Source: Boletus sp. NGJ (taxonomy: Eukaryota; Basidiomycota; Agaricomycetes; Boletales; Boletaceae). Taken from it: DNA of 64,000 bases. The stretch lies in the NCBI GenBank assembly GCA_019096195.1, contig JAGTXK010000120.1, forward strand, positions 80,329-144,328, given 5' to 3'. Position numbers and translations under genes: made by a program. A model generated the notes under the pieces. The model made no database searches, was not told where the DNA came from, and saw only the letters and a list, made by a program, of their open reading frames with translations. Positions 35,048-49,458 of the stretch are shown piece after piece (positions within the stretch are counted from its first letter, which is position 1; the number at the start of each line of letters is the position of its first letter).

Positions 35048-36901
35048 CTAACCCTTCGAAGACGAAGCGGTCGTGGCGGATTTTCTCTTCGCCTCTGAAC
35101 TCTTGCGGCTACCAAACGCCGAAGCAATAGTGTTCATAGAGATCCTGCTTGTCGGAACTTTCTCGCTCGCACAAGTCGTATACGTTGACACGCCTGACCT
35201 GTTGCTAACCGAAGCAGACATGATGGACTGGATGGTCGTACTCGTGCTCCACCGGGAACTTTGCTGTACGTGGGCCACCTGAGGACGCTGCACTGTCGGC
35301 ACCGGAGTAGACGTGTTCGGATTGTCACAGTCTTCACCACCCTCGCTGAGCGACTGTAACAGGAGCTGTGCAAGCCGCACTTCGTCCCCAAATACCCTGT
35401 CTCTTTCTACATCGGTTTCTGTGCCTCGGGTCTCGGGGACGGGCAATAAAGTGCGAGCAGAATCTTGGTGGACGAGACGCTTCTTTCCGCTGGCACGGGC
35501 CTTCTTTCCCTTGGGCTGTCCTCCCTTGACAATCGAACGTGGCGCGGGAAAACGGTATTGCACACCAATTTCCTTGTTTCCATTCCATCCCACGTCGACC
35601 TCATCGAGGCCAAGCCCAACAGGCGGGAGAGGCGGTGGCGGTGGCGGCAAACTAGCAAACGGATCTCGCAAGGAAAGAAAATCGAGCAGAGAATCGGATT
35701 CGCGCCCATAGAGGGAAGGCTTTGGTGTCCGCGGTGCAGGATTATCACGCGAAAACCTGTTCAAATCGCGTCCGGGTGGCCCCTGTTTACAGTCCATCGC
35801 CACTTGCTTCTCCGACGAATACGGATGAGGTTTAGTGGGGAGTACTTGCCGCATGTGAGCTAAAAACGGTGCTGAAACTGTTTGACTTACTCTGAATCAG
35901 GGTCAGTACGGTAATAGACCACAGCAGCGTGCAAGCGGCAGACACGAGGAGGATGTGTGGAAGGGGTTGATTGGTTCGGGTGACCGCACTATCCACGAGT
36001 ATGCTGGCAGCGATATTGAGTGCAGCAGAGAGGGTGGCGAATATTTGCGCAGTCATGAGGACCAACGGCAGAAAAATTAAATTCTGTTTACCAAACTCGA
36101 ATGCATCTTCGTCCAGGTTGTGCGTACGAGATGGTATCGATGGGGGAAGATCGGGCGGGGTGGATTGATTCGCGGGACAGTTTCCACGCCGCGACTTGTA
36201 TTTCAGTGCGAGAGAAGCTGGAAATGGCCAGGTAGCTGGGGTTGGAGAGGATACCCGGCCGGGGCTTTTTCCAGACGACCCGTCGGCAGGCTGACCTTTT
36301 TCGATATTCATTTGCGCCGCATAATCCGCGTGTCGATGGCGCAAAAGGATCGCCGCAGTTATGGCAAGGGCGAGTAAGATGCCACGAGCTACGAGTGCTA
36401 AAGTGGCTGGGAGGAGAAGAGGACTCGTCGGAATTAGAGCAGAGACGAGTTCTGTCACGTCATGATCAAATGGGGATGCAGCCAGGGGGGGCGGGTGAAA
36501 CGACTTACCACAAATGACCAAGAGGGCAGCTAGCGATAGGAAGAATCCGAGGAAAGGAGGGGGGAATGCGGAGGTGTGGGAGGATGGACTAAAAGCGTAT
36601 ATAGAAATACCGGACACTGGGCACAAGACCATTAATGACAGGAATTAAGGGGAAAAGGAGTGGGCTCACGTGCGGTATGCAAAAGGGTCGTGAATACCTT
36701 GGCCACGAGTCTGAGTGGCTCGCCACAGGCGACGCTCAAAGCGGACCCACCGGCCACGGCAGGCAGTATGGCCAAGAGGACGAGGACTGCGCCTTTTACG
36801 GGGGTAGATCTGTGAAGGAGGCAGTTGTAAACTGATAGAGCGAGGGAAAGGACAGGGATGGGGAGAAGGAGGGCAGGCGCAACGACGTCCGGAGACGCCA
36901 T
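35048..36901 (-). CDS. Polytopic membrane protein of unknown function
   Basis: I do not recognise it. It starts MASPDVVAPALLLPIP at 36901 (a longer in-frame start at 37078 adds only basic, UTR-like sequence). About six hydrophobic segments are visible, including LALSVYNCLL, GAVLVLLAILPAVAG, FLGFFLSLAALLVIC, LALVARGILLALAITAAILL, NLIFLPLVLMTAQIFATLSA and LPHILLVSAACTLLWSITVL. A ~230-residue cytosolic tail is Ser/Thr/Pro-rich, with a polyproline run and a basic patch (KGKKARASGKKR). Three introns are present; the last, before the tail, is uncertain. The topology resembles uncharacterised fungal membrane proteins; no transporter signature is seen. Confidence 0.7.
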
Positions 36902-37238
36902 GGCAAGAAAGGAAGGGGAGACAAAGGAGTGTGGGTAGAGGAGGTGGTGGTGGAAGAGAGAGAGGAGGGAGGGGAAGATCTGAGCGAGGGGGCTTCTGAG
37001 GGGGCTTCTGGCAAAGACAGCTTTGGCATTTCGACTTCTAACTCTGTTCGACGTCTTGGAATTTAAACGACAAGTCACTCACTCGAGAATTAAACAACAC
37101 CGTGCATAGCAAACATGTACACGTCAAATCGCTAACTAGACTGCAGTACCACAAATATTGTCACCAACCAACAACACGACGACGACCCATCCACTTACAT
37201 GTAGTACATTCATATCCTCGCTTGTCATCCAAACCACG

Positions 37239-37436
37239 TTAGAGTCGACAGACCGATCCCGAAAAAGACCACAAACCTGATGCTAAGCTGGGCTGCTGCT
37301 CGCTGTGCGAACCACCCATCTCGGCGTTCTCTCCAGCCTTTGGGGCATTTGGATCTGCACCCTGTTTCTCTTCCTCCTTGGCTGCCTTCTCGGCCTTGTA
37401 CTGCTTGTAAGCCCAGGCGGGGAGCATGATTAACAT
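37239..37436 (-). CDS. Possible small protein, weak
   Basis: A 65-codon frame, MLIMLPAWAYKQYKAEKAAK onward, with a charged helical middle and a Gly/Ser C-terminus. A plausible donor (TCAG|GTTTGT) at its end and a short upstream ATG exon suggest a spliced gene of somewhat different limits. No homologue is recognised. It might equally be chance in the 5' region between two genes. Confidence 0.25.
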   Translation of the reverse strand: MLIMLPAWAYKQYKAEKAAKEEEKQGADPNAPKAGENAEMGGSHSEQQPSLASGLWSFSGSVCRL

Positions 37437-37783
37437 GTGGTAAGAGTTGTTGCGAGGGATATGGCTTCGAAACCTTGCCTTTCATTGCGTTAATGCAAGT
37501 GCCGGGCACGACTCCCTTGCCCACAGGGCGCAGTCTACATCATGGCTATTCCACGCCAGCAGTTATTGGAGTAAAATTGGCCTTGACAGGCGCGATGGAT
37601 GGACGTTGCAATTGTCAGCTCCTTGCTTGCGGATGGATGGCAAGTCGGAAAAGTCCGAACATAGGCGAGTGTCGCGTGGAGACTCGTTGGTCTTTTGACT
37701 CTGCTCTTGCGCTGTCTACGAGTATCTTATCCGAATCCCTCTTGTAGACACTTTCCTTCGCTCCCCGCCATAGACTATATCAA

Positions 37784-40700
37784 ATGTCTGACCCATCTAA
37801 TTCTGAACCCGCACCGACCCATCACGGTCCGCAACTAAATATCAGCCTACTAGAGCCTAATTCGACTCCTTTGTCTGCCTCGACCCCAAAGCTCAACGGT
37901 CACATCCTCGAAGGACCGTCAGACCGAATACAAATAATTAACGATGAGAAGAATTTCACGTGAGTGTTGTCCTTTCTGCTCATCTAGACTCATGGCAGGG
38001 AGTGGGACTCTGGTCACCGCGGCTCGCGCCCTTGATTTGCGCGACTTGTCCTTTTTTTAACTTGGCCAGTCTAACCTAACTTCACCCATCAGCCCGGATC
38101 TGCCCACCCAGATTGAACGATGGGGTCTCCGTGACGCCGGATTCAACTACAACATCGTCGCCGTCTTCGGTTCTCAGTCGACTGGAAAAAGTGCGTCACC
38201 ACGCTCACCTCACATATTCACACTGCCTCCCGGCGCGTGTTGTGTTCTGCTGCATACTTACCTACATTCTCGCGGTGACGTAGGTACCCTGCTGAATAGA
38301 TTGTTCGGAACCACATTCGACGTCATGGACGAGACAAAGCGACAGCAAACGACAAAGGGTGAGTTTCTCCCTGGACCGGTGTCCAAAACATGTTTATGAG
38401 TTGCACCACTATAGGTATATGGATGTGCAGAGGAAAAGGAATGAGTGTCATGGTTATGGACGTGGAAGGCACAGATGGTCGTGAACGAGGGGAGGACCAG
38501 GTTCGACCAACCTCCCAAGACCACCTTCATACGAATTGACACTGTTGCAGGACTTTGAGCGCAAATCTGCGCTTTTCTCTCTTGCTTCTTCTGAAGTTCT
38601 GATTATCAATTTGTGGGAACACCAAGTCGGTCTCTACCAAGGTGCCAACATGGGGCTGCTCAAAACTGTCTTCGAAGTGAACCTCGGCTTGTTCGGGAAG
38701 AAAGCTCCAAGATGGTCCCCAGTCACGGACTCTCCTTCTCTTCGTCATTCGGGATCATCTTGGTGTTACACCCCTGTCCAACCTTCAAAACACGCTCACT
38801 GCTGACCTCATGCGAATCTGGGACTCGTTGTCCAAGCCAGCCGGCCTCGCAGAGGCTCAGCTATCGGATTACTTTGATTTGGTGTTCACCGCTCTCCCAC
38901 ACAAGATCCTAGCGGCGCAAAAATTCGAGGACGAAGTTGCGCTGCTCAGAGAGCGCTTTACGGCCAAAGGACGCGGAGATTACGTTTTCAAGGATGTTTA
39001 TCACAAGAGGATACCAGCCGACGGTGTTGCTGTTTACATGGAGAACATATGGGTACGTACCTTGTGCGTCAAGCAACAGCCTCTACCAACGTCATTACAA
39101 ACGACAGGAACAAGTCCAGACTAACAAGGATCTAGACTTGCCGACGCAACAGGAGCTCCTAGCGCAATTCCGCTGCGATGAGATCTCTGCTGCTGCACTC
39201 GGCGAGTTCAATGAGCAGGCAAAATCCCAGAAACGACCGATTGAGGCCGGAAGGGCTGTCGAAGGACTTGGTGCATTGATGAGGAATTGGAGAGATCAAA
39301 CACTTGGTGCGTTTTTCCTCCAGCACTCATCGCCGGTCGTGGACAAGGTTTTTGTTCTTTTTTTCTGACTGGCACACGACGCAGCCCGTTATGATCGTGA
39401 CGCCTCGCGTTACCACCAAGGTGTATACGCACGGAAACGTCTTGACCTACGCGCCACCATCACCTCCATTCTCACCCCTCTCTTCCTTGGCCAACTCAAG
39501 AACCTACACAAATCATGCCTGTCGACCTTCAAATCCGCATTGCATGCTACCCTGGGCGATCATGGTACAGACTACAACTTTGGAGATGTTGTAGGCAAAG
39601 CGACGAGTGAGTGTGAAACGCGGTTCCAGGCGGGGGGCAAGGAAGCATGCATTGAAGAGGAAGAATGGAGTTGGGAGGAGGAGCTAGCCTTGTTGAGAGA
39701 GGAGATTGCCAACGTTGCAGAGGTCTTCAGGAAGGACGAAACGAAAAAGATGGTCAATCTTATTGAGGTGAAAATTCGTTGTCTCCACGAAACATGGAAT
39801 GGTGTTGATTTGCTGACTATCATGCAGAGGAACTTCAAGAAACAGATCTCGGAACCCGTGGACGTTGCTTTGAACAATGCCGCGCCTGACATGTGGGACA
39901 AGGTTCTGGGTGTGTTCAAGCAGTTGTTGGAAAAGGCCGAATTGTCATACCTCAAGAAGGCAAAAGGTGGGGCCTCCACTTCTTCACCTTGTTGCCAGTT
40001 TTCACGAGTGTCCTGTAGCGTTCAACTGCACGGAGGAAGAGGATGTGGACGCGCTCTCGTCCCTCGGCATACGTGCTTGGCTTGCTCTGCGTGCCAAGAT
40101 CGATGAACTGACGGCGGATACTGCTATTCTCGGCAAGCTCCGTATGCATTTTGAAGAACGTTTCCGATATGACGAACATGGGGTCCCTCGAGTGTGGAAG
40201 CCCGAGGACGACATTGAGGGTGCCTTCCGCAAGGCAAAGGACGAAGTATGTTCCTCGTTACATGGGTCGAAAACAAAGGCTGATGAGCATGTGCAGACTC
40301 TGTCTCTCATTCCGCTCTTCTCCAAGATTTCTCCCGTCGATCCCTCCCTGCAGTATACCCCTCCTTCGCCGCCTTCGAGCGCTACTGAAACTGCAGAGGA
40401 GGAATTCGACTTTGCATCCTCACTTGTCATTTTCTCAGAATCCAAATACCTCGATCTGACGGCCCGCTTCAGGCGCGATGCAGACGCATACTTTGTTGAA
40501 GCAAAGCGAAGCACTGTATCGTCGATCGCACAGATCCCTTACTGGATATACTGTGTGATGGTGGTGCTTGGGTGGAACGAGGCGATGACAGTGCTGTTCA
40601 ACCCGCTGTACTTTGTGATGCTTATCACGATGGCCACTACTGCGTAAGTGCGACGAGGGAATCTGTGAATGCAGGTGCTCAAGAGATGCTTCCTGTACAG

Positions 40701-41011
40701 GTACACAATCGTCAAGCTAGGATTGACGGGTCCCTTGCTTCAGCTCTCGAAAACAATGGCGAACGAAGTATGTGTGACATTTCGTGACGTGATACGAAGC
40801 GTCAACATTGATTGATTGTGCACAGATCCGGCAACAAGCAACGAACCGACTTCGCGAACATTTTGCGCCAGTGCTGGAACAGCCTGTCCGCGCCAAGGCC
40901 ACGGAAGTGAACCCATTGGGTCGGACGAACTCGACGTCGACGGACCGCGTCGACGTTGATAGAGACGAGGAAGGGTTTGGGATCGGGAGGGGAAGAGCGA
41001 CGCCGTTGTGA
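37784..41011 (+). CDS. SEY1: SEY1/RHD3-type atlastin-like GTPase
   Basis: Dynamin-superfamily GTPase that fuses ER tubules. The G1 P-loop is GSQSTGKST (split by an intron), G2 lies in QQTTKGIW, G3 in [11 protein letters not shown] and the RD-type G4 in [11 protein letters not shown]. The middle helical bundle is long. A C-terminal membrane hairpin ([14 protein letters not shown] and [13 protein letters not shown]) is followed by a cytosolic tail ending GRATPL. Eleven or so introns splice in phase. At about 38695-38704 one surplus base separates NLGLFGKK from [12 protein letters not shown]; no intron fits, and the gene is otherwise intact, so an assembly error is likely. The length of about 800 residues is normal. 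Confidence 0.93.
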
Positions 41012-41463
41012 GCTCCGCGGTGGCCGTCATGCTTTGTACTCCACTGTCATCATTTCCGTATATTTACTCAATTTTTTGACCTCGGTTAAGACGGTTCGTG
41101 TCGACCCGAGTACAGCTTGCCACGTGGACAACGGACGGTGTCGGCATTTACCTGGCGAGTCGGATGGTTTCAGGAATCTGCTAAGAGAGAGTAGTGCCTC
41201 GAGTGACGGATCCTGGCGTGGCGTTTGTGTGCCGATTGACGAGTAACTTGTCCAAGTCCCAAAGAAGGGATGCATAACTAGACGATAAGATATCGTGAAT
41301 GTTTCGACGCATGGGAAATAGATCTGTGCTAGCTCGATTTGTCTGAATGAACCAAGAGAAAGTTAATATTCAATCAACTAGTACCACCTCATGCACCGCC
41401 GCACTCCTTCGTCCCGTCCCTCCTTTAATCCCTCCCATCCCCGCTCAGCATCACCCTCCAGCC
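41012..41463. other. Intergenic spacer, SEY1 to glutaredoxin-like gene
   Basis: 452 bp with no supportable gene. The part just upstream of the next ATG (41390-41460) is C-rich on the plus strand, a pyrimidine-rich leader common before highly expressed fungal genes. Confidence 0.4.
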
Positions 41464-42319
41464 ATGTCCCTCCTCCTCCCCCCCGGCTCCCCCAGAAAGC
41501 ACCGCGTAAAGCAGCGCACAGCCCTCCTCGCCCTCCTCACCCTCCTCACCTTCACCTGCTACCTCCTCTTCATCGCCTACCCCTCTATCGACCTCTCCAA
41601 GTCTCTTCTCACACACGTACAAGACCACAACCGCCGCCCACATGTGCACGTAGAGAGCCCCGCCGACCAGCAACACACAGCCCCCCTTCGCAAGGTCCAG
41701 CCCGCGCTTGCACCACGTCCTCCGCTCTCTCTCTCTCCCAGAAGAGGAGCTGGCGGCACTCTGTGCTTTCATCGCGGCGCTCCCGCACAACGTCCTCCCG
41801 TCGTTCGTGGACCCAGACGTCCCTCTCGACCCACAACTCGTGCTCGACTTCGACCCACGGAGCGAGACCGCCCAAGAAGAGCTCCACAGGGTCGTCGAGC
41901 AGGTCTGGGCCCGCTTCCCAGTGATACTCTTCACAAAGGCACGTTTACCTGTGCCTATTTCAGCATTACGCGTAAGCTGACATTGTCGGCAGCTTCACTC
42001 GTCCGATTCGCGTGAGGTGCGGCATGTGCTGTCCAATATGAATCTCAAGCCTGCACCCCTCGTCGTCGGGGTTGATCAGCGCGAAGACGCTGATGTTCTC
42101 TCACCGCTCTTAACGCGCCTCACCCACGTTCCTAGTCTGCCCATCCTTTTGATTGGTGGACAGCCTGTTGGAACAGACGCGCATGACACAAAGGACATGA
42201 TGAATGAAGTCCGGAAATTGCACAAGAACGGCGAATTAGCCCGGAGAATACTCAAAGCGGGTTCTACGCTCGACTCGAGAAAGAAAAAGGGAAAGGCCAT
42301 TAAACGCCGAAGCGATTAG
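41464..42319 (+). CDS. Type II membrane glutaredoxin-fold protein lacking the active-site cysteine
   Basis: Basic N-terminus (SPRKHRVKQR) then a signal anchor (TALLALLTLLTFTCYLLFIAY), as in the secretory-pathway glutaredoxins Grx6/Grx7. A 64-bp intron after SKSLLTH joins to a luminal region, then the thioredoxin-like fold: FPVILFTK|LHSSDSREVRHVL, NLKPAPLVVGVDQR, and the cis-Pro strand SLPILLIGGQPVG. The position of the catalytic CPYS is occupied by SSDS, so redox catalysis is not expected. The intron between FTK and LHSS needs a GC donor. The tail is Lys-rich (SRKKKGKAIKRRSD). It is convergent with a cysteine-bearing relative 318 bp away; the two look like an inverted duplicate pair. Confidence 0.78.
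41939..41992 (+). other. GC-AG intron in the glutaredoxin-like gene
   Basis: AAG|GCACGT...GGCAG|CTTCAC joins ILFTK to LHSSDSREV in frame. Reading through gives a stop within 14 codons, and the GT four bases later gives a frame closing at TGA. The intron is 54 bp. Confidence 0.65.
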
Positions 42320-42637
42320 ACTGCTGAACAAGGTCTCGTCTGGAAACGGGAGTATCTTGTACAGAGAGTGTAAGAAGTGGAAGCTCCACGTCGAGCGGGA
42401 GGGTATTTCGGCTGCGCGCACCACTGATTATAGTATTACCTCACGAAAGACCTCATAGATAGGCCGATACGATAGCACAATTCCCTCGTAGGGACCCGAG
42501 CTAGGACAATTTGGTGATAAAGATTTGGGCATCTCTGTCTTTACGTCGCAAGTTAATTACACTTTTTTCGAACTAGAAGCTCGATCCTTTGTCCTAGATC
42601 CAAAGTACACAAGGGAGCGCGATAACGTCGTGGCGTG
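42320..42637. other. Spacer between convergent glutaredoxin-fold genes
   Basis: 318 bp holding both 3' ends. No gene or repeat is visible. Confidence 0.4.
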
Positions 42638-43539
42638 TCAGCGCGAAAGGTCCTCGCCACCTTTGCCCGCCCATCTCACCTCCACTCGGGCCGCTTCCAG
42701 CACTACCCGTAACTGGTCCTCCTCATGTAGCCGCATCAGGTCGTCCGATCCACCTAGCGAGCGGCCGTGTAAGATCACGTTTGGGAACGTCGACTGCTGT
42801 GTCAGACGCATCAGAACCGTCTTGATGTCTGATGAGTCCGCTGAAAACGCACAATAATCAGCAAATTCAAAAGGCGTGCTCAGCGGAATCCAACAGACGC
42901 ACCTCGCAAATCGACCTCTATGATCTTTGGTGGCGGTGAAAGGTCGTACCTCTCGAGGAGTTTCTTTGCGCGTTTCGAGTACCTAGCATAGTCAGACGAT
43001 ATGAACCCTGGGCCGAGGCATCACCGCAGCACTCACGGGCAATATGACTATCAACGTCTGTGTGAGTCGGAGCGCTCATGTATTGGACGTCACGATACCT
43101 TTGAAAACACGACGAGAGGGTATTCTTCTCGCAACACCTTTAGCCTTTCCTCCCATCCCCCACTTGCCGACTTCCCCGGACTTCTCCCGCGCGTGCGTTC
43201 GTCGGCCATGGCAATCGAACCCAGCGCGTACCATGACATCTCCACGGCCTTGTCTGGCGCGACAGCACCTTTGAGCTGTGCCCCATTCTCCAGCGCGACC
43301 TCCCCCGCGGGATCAGGGGATAGGTCGCCCACGGCGGTGAACACCCGACCTGCCTCGTCGGGGGAGGTCACGAAATGGAGGAGTCCAAAGATCTCGTCGG
43401 GGAGGTTGGACGAGCGGGTGCTTGTGGAGAAAAGGTCGGGGAGGGTTTGACGGGAGGCGAGGTAGAGGAGGAGGAGGAGGAAGAGGACGGGGAGGGATAG
43501 GAGGGCGATAAAAAGCCGACGTGGGCGAGACGAGGGCAT
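42638..43539 (-). CDS. Type II membrane glutaredoxin (Grx6/7-like) with CPYS active site
   Basis: Secretory-pathway glutaredoxin. It starts MPSSRPRRLF, basic then a signal anchor (IALLSLPVLFLLLLLYLA). A luminal stalk follows, then LVVFSK, an 11-nt microexon (43037-43047) supplying S-Y-C and the first two bases of Pro, and YSKRAKKLLERYDL, which together form the active site FSKSYCPYSKRA. The cis-Pro strand STFPNVILHGRSLGGSDDL has the TVP/GG-type glutathione-binding GGSDD motif. The tail ends GKGGEDLSR. The alternative acceptor 11 bases upstream (ACACAG) would erase the Cys, so the TAG acceptor is preferred. It is convergent with its Cys-less relative. Confidence 0.88.
43037..43047 (-). other. 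11-nt microexon encoding the catalytic cysteine of the glutaredoxin
   Basis: Flanked by GT-AG introns of 51 bp (43048-43098) and 54 bp (42983-43036). It reads TCA-TAT-TGC-CC and joins to G-TAC-TCG, giving S-Y-C-P-Y-S. Skipping it would remove the active-site Cys and shift the frame. Confidence 0.8.
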
Positions 43540-44470
43540 TCGGGAATTCTGATTGATGATGGGTCGATGGGAAGAATGTGTTTGGTGGGCCACATACCAG
43601 TGAGAAAGTGACCGGCGTCGCTTCTGTAGTACCCGCGCTCATTCTCCTCCAATTCAGCTTCGTTCCCAGTGCAGGTCCTTGCCCGCCATCGGACGGTCAA
43701 CGTCGCCCACCAGCCAAGAACTTATTTCCACTCTTCCCACTTTGTGGCAATCAATTGCGCCCGTCCCGAGTGTTCGGACTCTGACTGAATTCGACTCATC
43801 ACCGCCTTTGAGGCCAGACGCAACCCCGTGCACGCCATCAGGGCAGCCCTGCCTACATCAAACGCGTACCTTTGGTAAATTATCGAGGCACTGATCTCTG
43901 TCTTGTTCCCTTTCTTTGTTGACGTCTTGTCCGTCGTGCTTTCCAGACTCTCGCTTGACCAGCTGCCGCCATTCGAGGAACAGGAACCTCCCCTTAATGT
44001 ACGCATAGGTCCACATGCCTCTCCCAAGTTATTCTCTGATTAAAAAGGGGGAAAGGTGGTGATTACAACCGGCTGTCACGGAGAGACTGTCTATCCCAGG
44101 AATTCATTTGGAAGCCGTATCAGAAAATCGTCGCTCACTCGAAACAGGCAACTCCAAACTATGTAGGTGTGATGTAGCCTAGACTTTGTCTGATAGCTGA
44201 TACGACTCAAGCTCCGAACGCCTCTAATGTTGGAGGCGATACAGTACAAAGTTCTGAACCAGCCACAAGTGCATCGGTCATAAGAACAAGTGGTCTCCGC
44301 CCATTTGCACCGTGGATCAATCATTACCCAACCATCCATTTGAATGATCACTGTGGGATCTTCATCCATAGTCCTGCTCGAATCCTTTAGTAACGGATTC
44401 ATTACCGTCACACCATGATGCATGATGTCTACACAGGACACATAAGCATGAATAATAAGAAAGGAAACTC
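43540..44470. other. Intergenic, 0.9 kb, no confident gene
   Basis: This holds the glutaredoxin promoter and the CDC5 3' end. A 101-codon minus-strand frame (43722-44027) contains IIYQRYAFDVGRAALMAC and might be a small unknown protein, but there is no supporting motif. A second minus frame (44091-44474) reads into CDC5 3' UTR. Confidence 0.35.
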
Positions 44471-47399
<2,929 letters not shown>

Positions 47400-47544
47400 G
47401 GGGGTACCGTGCAAAAGATTTGGCAAGGCGCGCGGCTGTTCGTGACGAAGGAGTGAACGCGACAGGCGCTTAGTCATGCACTTCCTAGCTAGTAATTTGT
47501 TCAATCTCCGACTCGGCAAATACTTGTTAGCGTTCGATCTAATC
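47400..47544. promoter_or_regulatory. Divergent CDC5/UVE1 promoter
   Basis: 145 bp between the chosen start codons (76 bp if UVE1 begins at the ATG at 47476). A GATC core lies near 47536. In Cryptococcus UVE1 is light-induced through the white-collar complex; whether this GATC matters here is speculation. Confidence 0.35.
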
Positions 47545-49458
47545 ATGCCCCTATTCTGCTTGCGACAACCTCAACTGTGTCCCCTTCTCAGACGTACTTT
47601 GTTTCGAAATCCCGGTCCTGTTGTTCGACTTGTTTCTTCAATGGCCTCAGGAACTCGAGACACTGTCTCTGTCACCGTCCAGGAGAGACGCACCCTCCGT
47701 CCCACGGCTCGCATTGACGAGGGACTTGCACGGGTGTTGGAGGACGAATCTGATCTAACACCTCTTGAGGATGAGGTCGAGACCCCAAAGAAACAGCCTC
47801 GGACACGAAGGAAGGCCCCGCCCAAAAATGTCCCAGTCCAAGGTTCCAATGACCCCCGGAACTCGCAAACGAACGACATCACAACCCGTAGAGAATGCAG
47901 TAACTGATTCAGAGGTACTTCCGAAGAAACGCAAGCGCGCTTGCAAACCTGAACCTGTCTATATCATACCTGACCTCGAAAAGAAGGTCACTACCTTCAG
48001 AGGGCGATTGGGTACGAATTATGTTTTCTACCTTGCCTTTATCTGAATTACTTTTCTTCGCAGGATATGCTTGTTTGAACACAGTACTACGGAATAATAA
48101 GCCCGAAAATGAGACTATCTTCTGTTCTAGGACATGTCGGTCAGTTATTTTATAACAGGTCGATATTCGGGCTCTAACCTAACGAGTTAGAATCAACACC
48201 ATCAAGAAGAATGGTATCGATTGGGTTAAGGATCTTGGTAGACAGAACGCAGAAGACATGCTGAAAATCATCGAGTGGAACGAAAGGAATGCAGGTGATT
48301 TGTCACCTTATGCTGTATACGTGCTGAATGACAATTGTCCAGAACATCCGTTTCATGAGAATGTAGGTTTGTACCCATCGGAATGTCAGTCCTCTGAATT
48401 AGCCCTAGCTCATCGGAGATGTTTCCCTACGCGTCGCACGAAACTTATGGCTATTCTCTTGAATACTGCACTGCATTCCTTGCCCAAGTCGGCGCCCTTG
48501 CCAAAAGGTATGGGCACCGACTAACAACGCATCCCGGTCAGTTCACACAACTGGGCTCACCCCGTGAGTCTGTTGTGCGCGCGAGTATTCGCGAACTCGA
48601 GTACCACGCCGAGATGCTAGACCGCATGGGTATTGATCAGGATGGAGTTATGATCATCCATGGAGGTGGGGTATATGGCGACAAGGCAGCTGCATTGGCA
48701 AGGATGAAGAACGTTATACAACACAAACTGTCTGCACGCGTTCGAGCACGATTGGTGCTCGAGAATGACGAGGTAGCTGTACCAGACCTTCACATCTCAT
48801 GCCGCTGACGAGGTTTTCGTAGCTTTGTTACAACGCTGCGGATCTGCTGCCCATTTGTACTGAGCTCGCCGTACCGCTGGTATTCGACTATCACCACGAC
48901 ATGCTGAATCCGTCGCCTGAACTTCCCCCATCAGCCATAATCGCGCAAGCAAACGAGATTTTCAGGCGACGCGGTATTAGGCCCAAGCAGCATTATAGTG
49001 AACCTAGGACTGGAGCTGTCAGCATAATGGAGCTGCGAGCGCATTCTGACCGGTGTCAGAACCTGCCTGAGGGACTTCCTGATGATATGGGTTGGTCCTT
49101 GAGGTGCTCTTTGTCAACCGCGCAGCTGATTGTTCGGTCTGACAGATTTGATGATCGAGGCCAAAGACAAGGAACAAGCTGTTTTGGACTTGTATAGGAT
49201 ATATGGTCTACATCCAGTCATCCATGGTGTGTCCTTTATATTTCTGTCACGGTCGACGTCTTATGGCCACGACGCGCAGCATCTCTTCGACCATCAGCGA
49301 CACGGCAGACCAAGGAAACTAAGGGTCGCAAGTCGGCGCGGAAGAATCGCTCTCAAAAGCGGAAGATCGACGACTCGGAAGCTCTAGAGACGGGGATCGG
49401 CATTGAAGGTGACGAGGTCGATGAAAGGGGGACACTCGTTGATGCCTCTCAACCTTGA
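47545..49458 (+). CDS. UVE1: UV-damage endonuclease (UVDE/Uve1)
   Basis: TIM-barrel, metal-dependent endonuclease nicking 5' to UV photoproducts and other lesions. It starts MPLFCLRQPQLCPLLRRTLF, a mitochondrial-type presequence; a second in-frame ATG at 47641 (MASGTRD) and a third further upstream at 47476 exist. A charged linker leads to the barrel: FRGRLGYACLNTVLR, KKNGIDWVKDL, IRFMRISSEMFPYASH, the metal ligands in LTTHPGQFTQL, MIIHGGGVYGDK, LVLENDE, LVFDYHHD and PKQHYSEPR. It ends with a Lys/Arg-rich tail. One intron uses a GC donor, next to a 20-nt exon (48343-48362). The catalytic domain is complete and intact. Confidence 0.95.
48291..48342 (+). other. GC-AG intron in UVE1
   Basis: AAT|GCAGGT...TCCAG|AACATC gives NERN-NIRFMR, in frame with ISSEMFPYASH after a 20-nt exon. 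The GT four bases later gives a four-nt longer exon and a shifted frame. The intron is 52 bp. Confidence 0.6.

Noticed and set aside
43037-43060. Glutaredoxin splice at ACACAG giving TLIVILPYS
   Set aside because: It removes the catalytic Cys and inserts residues unlike any Grx. The TAG acceptor gives SYCPYS.
43722-44027. 101-codon minus-strand frame with YQRYAFDVGRAALM
   Set aside because: No motif, no splice support and located in the glutaredoxin upstream region; left as unassigned.
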